Origin: Pseudomonas sp. FP2335
GTDB lineage: Bacteria; Pseudomonadota; Gammaproteobacteria; Pseudomonadales; Pseudomonadaceae
NCBI RefSeq assembly: GCF_030687535.1
Contig: NZ_CP117437.1
Span: 124,001-188,000 of the forward strand
DNA: 64,000 nucleotides
Direction of reading: 5' to 3'
A program made the translations under genes and the position numbers. The notes below the pieces were generated by a model, which did no database searches, was not told where the DNA came from, and was given only the letters and a program-made list of their open reading frames with translations. Of this stretch, positions 44,201-51,574 are shown piece by piece (position 1 is the stretch's first letter; each line of letters starts with the position of its first letter).

Positions 44201-46094
44201 TATCACCTGGACAGCCACCTTTACCCCGGCGGCCGGCATCACCGACACCACCAACCTGATCATCCTGGACAACACCGGCGTCGCCGACCTGGCGGGCAAC
44301 GCCGGCTCCGGCACCACCGATTCCAACAACTACAGCGTCGACAGCCAGCGGCCGACAGCCACGATTGTCATGAGCGACAGCGACCTGCGTCCGGGCGAAA
44401 CCTCGTTGGTGACCATCACCTTCAGCGAGGCCGTCACCGGCTTCGACAACAGCGACCTGAGCGTGGCCAATGGCAGCCTGAGCAACGTCAGCAGCAGCGA
44501 CGGCGGCATCACCTGGACGGCAACGTTCACGCCGACCCTGAGTGTGACCGACGCCACCAACCTGATCGTGCTGAACAATACCGGCATCGCCGACCTGGCG
44601 GGCAACAGCGGCACCGGCACCACCAACTCCGCCAACTATGCGGTGAACACCGAGGTGCCGACGGCAACCATCGTGGTGGCCGACACGCAACTGAAGGCGG
44701 GTGAAACCTCCCAGGTGACCATCACCTTCAGCCAGGCCGTCAGTGGCTTTACCAATGCCGACCTGACCCTTGCCAACGGCAGCCTGAGTGCGGTGAGCAG
44801 CAGCGATGGCGGCGTCACCTGGACCGCGACGTTCACGCCGACCAGCAATATCACCGACACCAGCAACCTCATCGTGCTGGACAACAGCGGCGTGGCGAAT
44901 GCCTCGGGCAACAGCGGCGTCGGCACCACCGCCTCCAACAACTACAGCATCGATACCCAGCGGCCGACCGCGACCATCACCGTGGCCGACGCCGTCCTCG
45001 GCATCGGGCAAACCACCACGGTCACCGTAACCTTCAGCGAAGCGGTCAGCGGTTTTGATTTGTCGGATCTGAGCGTGGCCAATGGCACGTTGTCCAACCT
45101 CGTTTCCAACGATGGCGGCAAGACCTGGACTGCCACCTTGACGCCGACCGTCGCGATTACCGACCCGACCAACCTGGTGGTGCTGGATGCCAGCCTGGTG
45201 AACGACGCAGCGGGCAACGCCGGTGCGGGCATCGCCATTTCCAACAACTATGCGCTCGACGCCGACCGGCCAACCGCGACGATCTCCGTGGCCAACCCGA
45301 ACCTGACCGTCGGCCAGACCACCACCGTGACGTTCACCTTCAGTGAAAAAGTCAGTGGTTTTGACCTGGATGACTTGAGCGTGGCCAACGGCACCTTGTC
45401 CAACCTCGCCACCAGCGATGGCGGCAAGACCTGGACCGCCACCCTGACGCCGACGGCCAACCTCTTTGATCCGAGCAACTTCATCACCCTCGACACCAGC
45501 CTGGTGACGGATGCGGCGGGCAATGCCGGCAGCGGCTTCAGCAACTCCGGCAACTACGCGATCAACACCGTCGCGCTGACCGGCGACCCGCTGTTCCGTG
45601 TCACCGGCCCGACGGCGCCACCGGGGGCGCCGGACGCGCCGCTGCAACCGATCATCTTTGGCCTGCCCAGCGGCAACCTGGGCTCGCCGATTGGTTTCCC
45701 GGCGCTGTTCGAGCAGCGTGATTCGGGCGGCGGCTTGCCGCCGATCGGCAACATCTTTATCCGCAACAACGCTCTGGCGCCAAGCTATATCGCCCAGGTG
45801 TTCAGCACGGACGGCGGCAATGCGGCGGGTGCCTCCGGGTTCCTCGGGTTTGGCGGTGGCGATGGCGGGGTGTTTGGCTCAAGCACGTTATCGGGCCTGT
45901 TCAACCGCGAAACCCAGGGTGACGACGGTGGCTTCAAGGCCTTCGACAGCAAATCGATCCAAGGCTCGGGCGGCACGTTGGGGGCGCCGACCCTGGGTCA
46001 ACAATTGCAGCAGATCAACGACGTACAACAACGCCAGGTGATTGATCTGGCGCACGCACTGCAACAGGTCGGCATCAACGGAATGCAGGCTTGA
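38220..46094 (+). CDS. giant LEPR/DUF4347/Ig-repeat surface protein
   Basis: 2624 residues from the ATG at 38220 (GGTGAG upstream). There is no Sec signal. Residues 22-35 carry the motif PMIMSLEPRMLFDGA, known from large proteobacterial proteins (LEPR-XLL type). A DUF4347 domain spans about 88-250 (IIAHGNAGDLWLG; ILIYACNTAAGD). A parallel-beta-helix-like part with a Gly-rich stretch (about 380-590) follows. Then come 18 Ig-like repeats of about 102 residues (616-2452), and a 170-residue tail rich in Gly/Pro with a helical end. No RTX repeats or typical type 1 C-terminal signal are seen. Likely an adhesin or biofilm matrix protein exported with the adaptor/M50/TolC genes; the route is inference. 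The long opposite-strand frames here are shadows. Confidence 0.93.
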   Translation: MWWSKGKARQTTTGALTQATPMIMSLEPRMLFDGAVAATVADVAQADSHATAADAAAKAPTTEHAGTGSETHAQTDAPVTPAPVAVPGETVVFVDARVKDSAELLKGVAPGTQVVQLDASKDGLQQIADYLGSHQGVSSVQIIAHGNAGDLWLGNTYLSADNVAARSEVLAQIGQDMNVGGDILIYACNTAAGDKGINFVDSLAQLTGRDIAASTNRTGAGSDWTLEIATGSIESHTALSYGSMSGYQYSLATITVLNNGDSGVGSLRQALSDAVSGDTVAFGADMTVNLNSQLIITKNLTIDGDRNNDGVADVTISGQYKTQVLRVNSGVTATLDGLIITKGLAAGNGAAAGTDGTAAMGGGIVNYGNLTLTNVTVTSNAASGGGGGGGVTAPYVGGAVGGGGGGGGALGGQAGGHGGTSGFGTGVYGGTSGSANTGGNGGGYNPNYMGGRGGSSTGGAGGVGAADYSSGGAGGTANNGTISIGGGGGGSGWDKPGRAGASASGGIYNGSTGTLTVVGTSVITNNIAAGGGGGGGGGLGGSADSGGAAGKGVGAIWNKGTLLMTAANFAAMSGNVGGSGSGGPALGGGSTGASVAAVNNIFNDGGTVNTAYSPGPTATIVMADTALKIGDTSLVTITFSRAVSGLTNADLTIANGTLTAVNSLDGGITWTATFTPTSNITDATNLITLDNTGVVAINDGLAGAGTTNSANYAIDTVRPTATIVVADTALRIGESSLVTITFSEAVTSFSNADLTIANGTLTAVNSFDGGITWTATFTPTSSITDATNLITLDNTGIADLAGNAGSGTTDSNNYAIDTVRPTASIVVANTALSIGQTSSVTITFSEAVSGFTTADLAVANGIVSSLSSSDGGVTWTATFTPSSNVNDTTNLITLNNTGVSDLAGNTGSGTTDSNNYVIDTQRPTATIIVADSSLKIGETSLVTITFSEAVTGFSNADLTIANGTLTAVNSFDGGITWTATFTPTSSITDSTNLITLDNTGIADQAGNAGSGITDSNNYAIDTVRPTATVVVADSALKIGETSQVTITFSEAVTGFTNADLTIANGTLSAVSSSDGGITWIATFTPSASITDTTNLITLDNTGIADQAGNAGSGTTDSNNYAIDTQRPTATIVVADPVLNAGETSLVTITFSEAVTGFTNADLTVANGTLTAVTSVDGGITWTATFTPTAGINDATNLISLNNTGVSDLAGNSGSGVTNSANYSIDTVAPMATIVVANPSLNVGASSLVTITFSEAVTGFTNADLTVANGTLSAVNSVDGGITWTATFTPSSNVTDATNLITLDNTGVQAATSGNVGSGSTDSNNYAVDTQRPTATVVVNDNALGIGGTSLVTITFSEAVTGFSLADMTVDNGALSNLSTSDNITWTATLTAVAGITQGNNHVVLDNTGVADTAGNAGSGTTTSNAYAVDSQRPTATIVVADSALSAGETSLVTITFSEAVTGFTNADLSVPNGTLSAVSSSDGGITWTATFTPTAGVHDTTNLISLNNTGVSDLAGNAGTGTTNSGNFTIDTVRPTATIVVADSSLKIGDTSLVTITFSEAVTGFTNADLTIANGTLSNVASFDGGITWTATFTPTTNITDATNLITLDNTGVANASGNAGSGTTDSNNYAMDTARPTATIVVSETTLNIGQTSLVTITFSEAVTGFTNADLTIANGTLSSVSSSDGGITWTATLTPLASITDTSNVISLDNTGVNDLAGNAGSGTTDSSNYAIDTQRPTATIVVSDASLSAGETSAVTITFSEAVSGFTNADLSVPNGILSSVSSSDGGITWTATFTPDVGIRDTTNLITLNNTGVSDLAGNAGAGTTNSANFSIDTVLPTATIVVANPALSIGETSLVTITFSEAVSGFTNADLTIANGTLSAVTSGDGGITWTATFTPTSSITDATNLITLDNSSVANASGNAGSGSTDSNNYAIDTVRPTATIVVADTALSVGQTSQVTITFSEAVSGFTNADLTIANGTLSAVSSSDGGITWTATFTPAAGITDTTNLIILDNTGVADLAGNAGSGTTDSNNYSVDSQRPTATIVMSDSDLRPGETSLVTITFSEAVTGFDNSDLSVANGSLSNVSSSDGGITWTATFTPTLSVTDATNLIVLNNTGIADLAGNSGTGTTNSANYAVNTEVPTATIVVADTQLKAGETSQVTITFSQAVSGFTNADLTLANGSLSAVSSSDGGVTWTATFTPTSNITDTSNLIVLDNSGVANASGNSGVGTTASNNYSIDTQRPTATITVADAVLGIGQTTTVTVTFSEAVSGFDLSDLSVANGTLSNLVSNDGGKTWTATLTPTVAITDPTNLVVLDASLVNDAAGNAGAGIAISNNYALDADRPTATISVANPNLTVGQTTTVTFTFSEKVSGFDLDDLSVANGTLSNLATSDGGKTWTATLTPTANLFDPSNFITLDTSLVTDAAGNAGSGFSNSGNYAINTVALTGDPLFRVTGPTAPPGAPDAPLQPIIFGLPSGNLGSPIGFPALFEQRDSGGGLPPIGNIFIRNNALAPSYIAQVFSTDGGNAAGASGFLGFGGGDGGVFGSSTLSGLFNRETQGDDGGFKAFDSKSIQGSGGTLGAPTLGQQLQQINDVQQRQVIDLAHALQQVGINGMQA
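40065..45575 (+). repeat. 18 tandem 306-bp Ig-like repeats
   Basis: Each unit begins with a PTATIVVAD-like strand and contains VTITFSEAV, then DGGITWTATFTP and a LAGNAGSGTTDSNNY-like segment, about 102 residues (306 bp). I count 18 units. Unit 1 is slightly longer (103 residues) and unit 8 slightly shorter. Units 2 and 4 share 113 identical bases (40462-40574 and 41074-41186), exactly two units apart. The last two units diverge most. They match the bacterial Ig-like (Big_12-like) repeat pattern. Confidence 0.92.
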
Positions 46095-46135
46095 ACACAC
46101 TTAATTCAAGGCGCGGGAACAGGGGCAGTCCAAGG

Positions 46136-47650
46136 ATGAATAAAAGTCATAAGTTGTTCGGCGCCAGCTTGCTGGCGCTGGCGATCAGCGGTTGTGCGGT
46201 CACCAGCAAGCCGATTGAACGCAGCGTCAGCGAGCAGCGCGCTCGCAGCGACCTGCAGGGCATGTACAAGGATCAGGAACCGCTGAGCGGCCCGTTGACC
46301 CTGCACCAGGCCATGGCCCGCGCGGTGAAGTACAACCTCGAAGGCCGTTTGAAGGTGATGGAAGAGGCGTTGGCCAAGCGTCAATCCGACCTCTCCAGCT
46401 TTGACATGCTGCCGCGCATGGCGCTGTCGGCCGGTTATGCCGGGCGCAACAACACCAACGCCTCCAGCAGCCAGAGTGTGCGTACCGGCACCCAGTCCCT
46501 GGAACCGTCCACCTCCCAGGACCGCGACCGTCGCGTGGCGGACCTGACCATGGTGTGGAACGTGCTCGACTTTGGCGTCAGCTACATCAGCGCCAAGCAG
46601 CAAGGCGACCAACGCCTGATCATCCAGGAACGCCGCCGCAAGGTGATCAACACCATCGTCCAAGACGTGCGCTCGGCCTACTGGCGCGCCGTGGCGGCCG
46701 AACGTTTGCTCGGCCAGATCGACAGCCTGATGGCCCGCGTCGACCAGGCCCAGAGCAACAGCCAAAGCATGAGCGAGCAACGCATCGGCGACCCGGTGCA
46801 AGCCCTCGGCTACCAGCGTTCACTGATCGAGGCCACGCGCCAATTGCAGGAGCAGCGCCGCGCGTTGTCCCTGGCCAAGACCGAGCTGGCGACCTTGATC
46901 AACCTACCCATGGGCACCGAGCTCAAGCTGGCCACGCCGGACGACTACAGCGTGCCGCAACTGAAGGTCAACCTCGCCAGCCTGGAACAGGAAGCCCTGG
47001 CCAACCGTCCTGAGCTGCGCGAGCAGGACTACCAGACCCGCATCAGCGCCGCCGAAACCCGCAAAGCCATGCTGCGCCTGCTGCCGGGCCTGGAATTCAG
47101 CGCCGGCGGGCATTACGACAGCAACTCGTTCCTGGTGGACAACCGCTGGGCCGACTACGGTGCCAAGGTCACCTGGAACCTGTTCAACGTGATCTCGGCC
47201 CCGGCCGCCATCGACGTGGCCAAGGCCGGCGAAGAAGTCGCCACCGCCCGCCGCCAGGCGATGTCCATCGCGGTGCTGGCGCAGATCTACGTGGCCAACG
47301 CCAACTACCAGGACGCCGTGCGTCAGTTCAAGACCAACGAGCAACTGGCGAATATCGACGGGCAGATCCTCACCCAGCTGCGCAACCGTCACCAAGCTGC
47401 TGGCCTCGGCGAGCTCGACCTGATCCAGGGCGAACTCAACACCCTGCAAGCCGACCTGCGCCGCGACCTGGCCTACGCCGACCTGCGCAACGCCTACGGC
47501 CAGATCTTCGCCAGCGCCGGTCTCGACCCGCTGCCCGAGCAACTGGACTCCGACCGCGTGCAGAGCATCGCCACCGCCCTGGCCGGTCGCGAGTCGGCGT
47601 GGGCGGCGGGCAACATCGCCGCGCCGGTGGCGTCTGCCGTGGTCAAGTAA
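46136..47650 (+). CDS. TolC-family outer-membrane factor lipoprotein
   Basis: 504 residues with a lipoprotein signal (LLALAISGC, Cys about 20). Long helical OEP domains are seen, with repeated Gln/Ala/Arg-rich segments (EQRIGDPVQALGYQRSLIEA; RNRHQAAGLGELDLIQGE). It starts 41 bp after the giant gene (the longer frame from TTG 46091 is less likely) and is the obvious outer-membrane channel for the adaptor and M50/HlyD proteins encoded 12-16 kb upstream. There is no second TolC or ABC ATPase in the locus. Confidence 0.9.
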   Translation: MNKSHKLFGASLLALAISGCAVTSKPIERSVSEQRARSDLQGMYKDQEPLSGPLTLHQAMARAVKYNLEGRLKVMEEALAKRQSDLSSFDMLPRMALSAGYAGRNNTNASSSQSVRTGTQSLEPSTSQDRDRRVADLTMVWNVLDFGVSYISAKQQGDQRLIIQERRRKVINTIVQDVRSAYWRAVAAERLLGQIDSLMARVDQAQSNSQSMSEQRIGDPVQALGYQRSLIEATRQLQEQRRALSLAKTELATLINLPMGTELKLATPDDYSVPQLKVNLASLEQEALANRPELREQDYQTRISAAETRKAMLRLLPGLEFSAGGHYDSNSFLVDNRWADYGAKVTWNLFNVISAPAAIDVAKAGEEVATARRQAMSIAVLAQIYVANANYQDAVRQFKTNEQLANIDGQILTQLRNRHQAAGLGELDLIQGELNTLQADLRRDLAYADLRNAYGQIFASAGLDPLPEQLDSDRVQSIATALAGRESAWAAGNIAAPVASAVVK

Positions 47651-47659
47651 TCGGCGGGT

Positions 47660-47688
47660 GCTGACGGCGAGTCGCACTCGCCGTCAGC
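47660..47688 (+). terminator. strong hairpin after TolC-like gene
   Basis: GCTGACGGCGAGT / ACTCGCCGTCAGC, a perfect 13-bp stem with a CGC loop, 9 bp after the stop. No T-run, but position and stem strength suggest termination of the secretion locus. Confidence 0.65.
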
Positions 47689-47766
47689 GTATCGGTGCGT
47701 CGAGCGGTCGTGGCAGGGCGTTCATCTGGGCTAGACTCGGGTGACTCATCTTCTTAGGAATCTGTC

Positions 47767-48012
47767 ATGGAATCGCCTGTGCATAGCTTGTCGTCGTTGT
47801 TCAAGCAGTTGGGACTGCCGGATGACGCGCAGAGTATCGATAAATTCTTGGTGGTTCATTCGCCGCTCAAACCCGAGCTGGAACTGGCCGATGCGTTTTT
47901 CTGGACGCCCAGCCAGAGCGCGTTTTTGCGTGAGGAGAAACGCAAGGATGCGGACTGGGCGGAGTTGGTGGATGAGTTGGACGTGTTGTTGAGGAAGGGG
48001 CGGGGGGTGTAA
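47767..48012 (+). CDS. DUF2789 family small protein
   Basis: 81 residues with AGGA 7 nt before the ATG. The sequence (SLFKQLGLPDDAQSIDKFL; then LELADAFFWTPSQSAFLREE) fits DUF2789, a family of about 75-80-residue proteins in pseudomonads with no known function. Single gene. Confidence 0.85.
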   Translation: MESPVHSLSSLFKQLGLPDDAQSIDKFLVVHSPLKPELELADAFFWTPSQSAFLREEKRKDADWAELVDELDVLLRKGRGV

Positions 48013-48183
48013 AAAACTGCGCGAAAACCACAAAAGTTGAAAAAAACTGATGAGGCTTGAAAAAAACGGGGCTTTAATCGCGCAAGTGAACTTTTTCTGA
48101 GGTTGCGCGATGTCTCGGGTTAGTCATTGCCTCGCTGTCCCCCAAAGCGTTGCACCTGCCGCAGACGCTGTACTCGACCCTAG

Positions 48184-48733
48184 CCTGTTCGCCTTCGCCG
48201 CCTGCCGCGCTTGCTGATCCACCAAATCCTCTGCCACTACGGCGCCCTGGAAAACGGCCTGCTGCTGCCGGTTTCCGTTGCGATGAAACACGAAGAACAG
48301 GCCTGCCTGGAGGCGCTCAAGACGTTCTTCCAACCGCCCCGGGACTTGTGGAACGTCACCTGGCTGGACGGCGAGCAAATGGTCTTCGACTTCAGCGGCC
48401 ACCCTACGGTCTACCGTTACTGGGACGCGACCCGCTGCGTCGAATATGGTCCACCGCGCGCTAGAGGTAGAGCTGCGTGAAGAAATCGAGTTTCTCGATC
48501 GTTGTGACCGTGTGATCAAGGCCGTGAATCTGCGCTTTGACGTGCGTGGCAGCGATCTGTCGAAGCTGGTGATGATGTGCCTGGACAATGACGGCAAGGT
48601 ATCCAGGCATCGCAGGAAACAGTTTCAGTACAGCGTGGGGGAGGAGGTGTTTGGATTTATCGAGGAGGAGGTGGGGCGGGCTTTGCACGAGATTGCTGAA
48701 GTTACTTTTTTGTTCTTTCTGGTTCTTGACTGA
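48184..48733 (+). pseudogene. broken C-terminal remnant of a Fic-family protein
   Basis: Two overlapping frames together spell the C-terminal half of a Fic-type protein. Frame one (48184-48480) reads LLIHQILCHYGALENG and PVSVAMKHEE, then HPTVYRYWDATRCVEY. Frame two (48446-48733) continues RALEVELREEIEFLD and RGSDLSKLVMMCLDN, then KVSRHRRKQFQ. A frameshift near 48446-48478 separates them, and a TAG at 48181 and other stops close the frame upstream. The catalytic HPFx(D/E)GN(G/K)R motif region is not present. Recognition of the Fic C-terminal layout is from memory of the family; the frame break is seen directly. Confidence 0.65.
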
Positions 48734-48820
48734 CGGCATTGGGGAAATCCTGTCCTCATTTTTCCGCTCATCCGCAAAAGTGTTTCAAAACTTGACGGCC
48801 TTCCGTTCATCCACCATATT

Positions 48821-48853
48821 GATAGTTAGCAAACTAACTGTATGCGAACTATC
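48821..48853. promoter_or_regulatory. candidate MarR operator
   Basis: AGTTAGcaaaCTAACT (48824-48839) has perfect 6-bp arms, inside a larger GATAGTT/AACTATC inverted repeat (48821-48827 and 48847-48853). It ends 3 bp before the GTG of the MarR gene. This is the expected size and place for an autoregulatory MarR site. Confidence 0.65.
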
Positions 48854-48855
48854 CA

Positions 48856-49293
48856 GTGCCTCAATCCCTCGAACAACTTCACATGAACCTCAGCAGCAGC
48901 ATGGTGGTGGGCGCCCGTAACTGGCGCAAAATCTGCCAGACCACGCTGGTGAGCTACGGTATTTCCGAAGCCTGCGCGGTGCCGCTGTTGATGATCGGCC
49001 GCCTGGGCGACGGTGTGCATCAGGTAACAGTCGCCCAGGCTTCGGGGATGGAAAGCCCGTCGCTGGTGCGCCTGCTCGACCAGTTGTGCAACGGCGGCTA
49101 CGTGTGCCGCACCGAAGACATTCACGACCGCCGCGCCAAGGCCCTGAGCCTCACCGAGCGTGGCCGTGAGCTGGTGCAGGCGGTGGAAGTGCAACTGGTG
49201 CGCCTGCGCAAGGAAGTCCTGGCGGACATCGCCCCCGACGATATGGCAGCCGCCTTGCGCGTGCTGCGGGCCTTCGAGGCGGCGAGCCTTTGA
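48856..49293 (+). CDS. MarR-family transcriptional regulator
   Basis: 145-residue repressor-type winged-helix protein. The recognition region is TVAQASGMESPSLVRLLDQL and the wing DRRAKALSLTERG. It begins at GTG 48856 (ATG 48883 is an alternative); neither has a clear Shine-Dalgarno site. A palindrome directly upstream is probably its own operator. The efflux genes follow with a 4-nt overlap (stop TGA, start TTG at 49290), so it likely controls that operon in response to a phenolic or other aromatic compound. Confidence 0.9.
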   Translation: MPQSLEQLHMNLSSSMVVGARNWRKICQTTLVSYGISEACAVPLLMIGRLGDGVHQVTVAQASGMESPSLVRLLDQLCNGGYVCRTEDIHDRRAKALSLTERGRELVQAVEVQLVRLRKEVLADIAPDDMAAALRVLRAFEAASL

Positions 49294-51368
49294 ACGGATT
49301 CTTTACCGGTTTCCCGCCGGCCCGCGACTGGTTCTACGGTGTGCGCACCTTCGCCGCCTCGATGATCGCGCTGTACATCGCCATGCTCATGCAGATGCCG
49401 CGCCCCTATTGGGCGATGGCCACCGTGTACATCGTCTCCAGCCCGTTTGTCGGCCCCACCAGTTCCAAGGCGTTGTACCGCGCCATTGGCACCCTGATGG
49501 GCGCGGCGGCGGCGGTGTTTTTTGTGCCGATGTTCGTGCAGTCGCCCTATGTGCTGGTGGTGGTGATTGCCTTGTGGACCGGCATCTTGCTGTTCCTCTC
49601 CATGCACCTGCGCACCGCCAACAACTATGCGCTGATGCTGGCCGGCTACACCTTGCCGCTGATCGCCCTGCCGGTGGTGGATAACCCGTTGGCCGTGTGG
49701 GACGTGGCCGAAGCGCGCACCGAAGAAATCTTCCTTGGCATCGCCGTCGCCGCTGTGGTCGGCGCGATGTTCTGGCCACGCCGCCTGGCGCCGGTGTTCG
49801 ATGGCTCGGTGAGCAAATGGTTTGCCGACGCCCAGGTCTACAGCCAACGCTTTCTGACACGCAACGTCACGCCAGAAGAAGTCAGCAGCCTGCGCGGCGG
49901 CATGGTCGCCACCTTCAACACCCTGGAGCTGATGATCGGCCAGTTGCCCCATGAAGGCGCGCGGCCGCAGACGGTGCGCAACACCAAGGAACTGCGCGGC
50001 CGCATGATTCACCTGCTGCCCGTGGTGGAAGAACTCGACGACGCGCTCTACGCCGTCGAACAGCGTGCGCCGCAGTACCTCGAGCAACTGACGCCGCTGT
50101 TGGAGGCCTCCAACCAGTGGCTGCAAAGCAGCGCAGAAAACCCCACGCTGGACAGCTGGCGCGCCCTGCGCGACCAACTCGAAGCCCTGCTACCCAGCGG
50201 CGAAGCGCTGGACGAACGCCACACGCTGCTGTTCTCCAACGCCCTCTACCGTCTCGGCGAATGGATCGACCTGTGGCAAGACTGCCGCAGCCTGCAAGCT
50301 GCCATCGCCTGCGAAAGCCAGGTTACCTGGCGCGCCGTCTACCGCCACTGGCGCCTCGGTCGCCTGACCCCGTTCCTCGACCGTGGCCTGATGTTTTACT
50401 CGGCGTTTTCCACCGTCACCGCGATCATCGTCGCCTCGGTATTGTGGATTCTCTTGGGCTGGACCGACGGCGGCAGCGCGGTGATCCTCGCCGCCGTGGC
50501 GTGCAGCTTTTTCGCCTCGATGGACGACCCCGCGCCGCAGATCTACCGATTCTTTTTCTGGACCGCGATGTCGGTGCTCTTCGCCAGCCTTTATCTGTTT
50601 TTGGTGCTGCCTAACCTGCACGATTTTCCGATGCTGGTGCTGGCGTTCGCGTTGCCGTTCATCTGCATCGGCACGCTCACCGTGCAGCCGCGTTTCTACC
50701 TGGGCATGCTGCTGACGCTGGTCAACACCTCGTCGTTCATCAGCATCCAGGGGGCGTATGACGCGGACTTTCTCAACTTCGCCAACGTCAACCTGGCCGG
50801 GCCCGTAGGCTTGTTGTTCGCCTTTGTGTGGACCCTGATCGCGCGACCCTTCGGTGCCGAACTGGCGGCCAAGCGCCTGACCCGTTTCAGCTGGCACGAC
50901 ATTGTCGGCATGACTGAACCGGCGACCCTCAACGAACACCGTCACCTCGCCGCGCAAATGCTCGACCGCCTGATGCAGCACCTGCCGCGCCTGGCGATCA
51001 TCGGCCAGGACACCGGCATCGCCCTGCGTGACCTGCGCGTGGCGCTGAACCTGCTCGACCTGCTGGCCTACTCGCCGCGCATCCTTGGCGTGCCACGGGT
51101 GCTGCTCAACCAGGTGGTCGAAGGTGTCGGCGGTTACTTCAAGGCCTGCCTCAAGGCCGGTGAACGCTTGCCCGCGCCGAGCGGTCTGCTGATGACCCTC
51201 GACCGCACGCGTCGTGCGCTCAACGGCCAGGGCCTGCAAGACGAAGACGATACCCGCGTGCACCTGCTGCACGCACTGGCCGGCCTGCGCCTGGCGTTGT
51301 TGCCCGGTGTGGAGTTCATTGGCGGCGCCGAGATGCAAGCGCCGCTACCCGATGGAGCGCCTTTATGA
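49290..51368 (+). CDS. FUSC-family inner-membrane exporter (AaeB-like)
   Basis: 692 residues in two halves, each with about five to six helices (first half from residue 15 to 170; second from about 360 to 510) separated by a cytoplasmic region, as in AaeB and fusaric-acid-resistance exporters. The motif PRPYWAMATVYIVSSPFVG near the N terminus is characteristic. The start codon is TTG, overlapping the MarR stop. It would use the DUF1656, HlyD and OMF proteins encoded after it to export aromatic acids or similar toxic compounds. The substrate is not defined. Confidence 0.92.
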   Translation: MNGFFTGFPPARDWFYGVRTFAASMIALYIAMLMQMPRPYWAMATVYIVSSPFVGPTSSKALYRAIGTLMGAAAAVFFVPMFVQSPYVLVVVIALWTGILLFLSMHLRTANNYALMLAGYTLPLIALPVVDNPLAVWDVAEARTEEIFLGIAVAAVVGAMFWPRRLAPVFDGSVSKWFADAQVYSQRFLTRNVTPEEVSSLRGGMVATFNTLELMIGQLPHEGARPQTVRNTKELRGRMIHLLPVVEELDDALYAVEQRAPQYLEQLTPLLEASNQWLQSSAENPTLDSWRALRDQLEALLPSGEALDERHTLLFSNALYRLGEWIDLWQDCRSLQAAIACESQVTWRAVYRHWRLGRLTPFLDRGLMFYSAFSTVTAIIVASVLWILLGWTDGGSAVILAAVACSFFASMDDPAPQIYRFFFWTAMSVLFASLYLFLVLPNLHDFPMLVLAFALPFICIGTLTVQPRFYLGMLLTLVNTSSFISIQGAYDADFLNFANVNLAGPVGLLFAFVWTLIARPFGAELAAKRLTRFSWHDIVGMTEPATLNEHRHLAAQMLDRLMQHLPRLAIIGQDTGIALRDLRVALNLLDLLAYSPRILGVPRVLLNQVVEGVGGYFKACLKAGERLPAPSGLLMTLDRTRRALNGQGLQDEDDTRVHLLHALAGLRLALLPGVEFIGGAEMQAPLPDGAPL

Positions 51369-51574
51369 TCGGTGATCTGGATATCAGCGGGGTGTTCCTG
51401 CCCACGCTGCTGGTGCTGATGGGCATTACGTACGTGTTGTTTCTGGTGGTACACGGGTTGTTGACCCGTCTCCACTTCTACCGCCTGGTCTGGCACCGGG
51501 CATTGTTCAACGTGGGGCTCTACGCGCTGTTGCTGGGCGCGGTGGACTCACTCAGTCGATACCTGATGACATGA
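51365..51574 (+). CDS. DUF1656 (AaeX-like) small membrane protein
   Basis: 69 residues with two transmembrane segments (about 10-30 and 45-65) and the start MIGDLDISGVFLP typical of DUF1656. ATGA overlaps at both ends tie it to the FUSC and HlyD genes. DUF1656 proteins accompany FUSC/HlyD pumps; their role is not established. Confidence 0.92.
   Translation: MIGDLDISGVFLPTLLVLMGITYVLFLVVHGLLTRLHFYRLVWHRALFNVGLYALLLGAVDSLSRYLMT

Noticed and set aside
40065..45575. Regular 306-bp spacing considered as a CRISPR-like or satellite array
   Set aside because: The units are in frame, code for Ig-like domains and have no spacers.
41955..45647. 1230-residue open frame on the minus strand, plus many ~100-residue minus frames
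   Set aside because: They mirror the 306-bp Ig repeats of the plus-strand giant gene; high-GC repeats keep the opposite frames open. Composition is not protein-like and no start signals are present.
38220..46094. Giant protein as a classical type 1 (RTX) or LapA-type adhesin
   Set aside because: No GGxGxD repeats, no LapA-type retention module and no ABC exporter gene in the locus.
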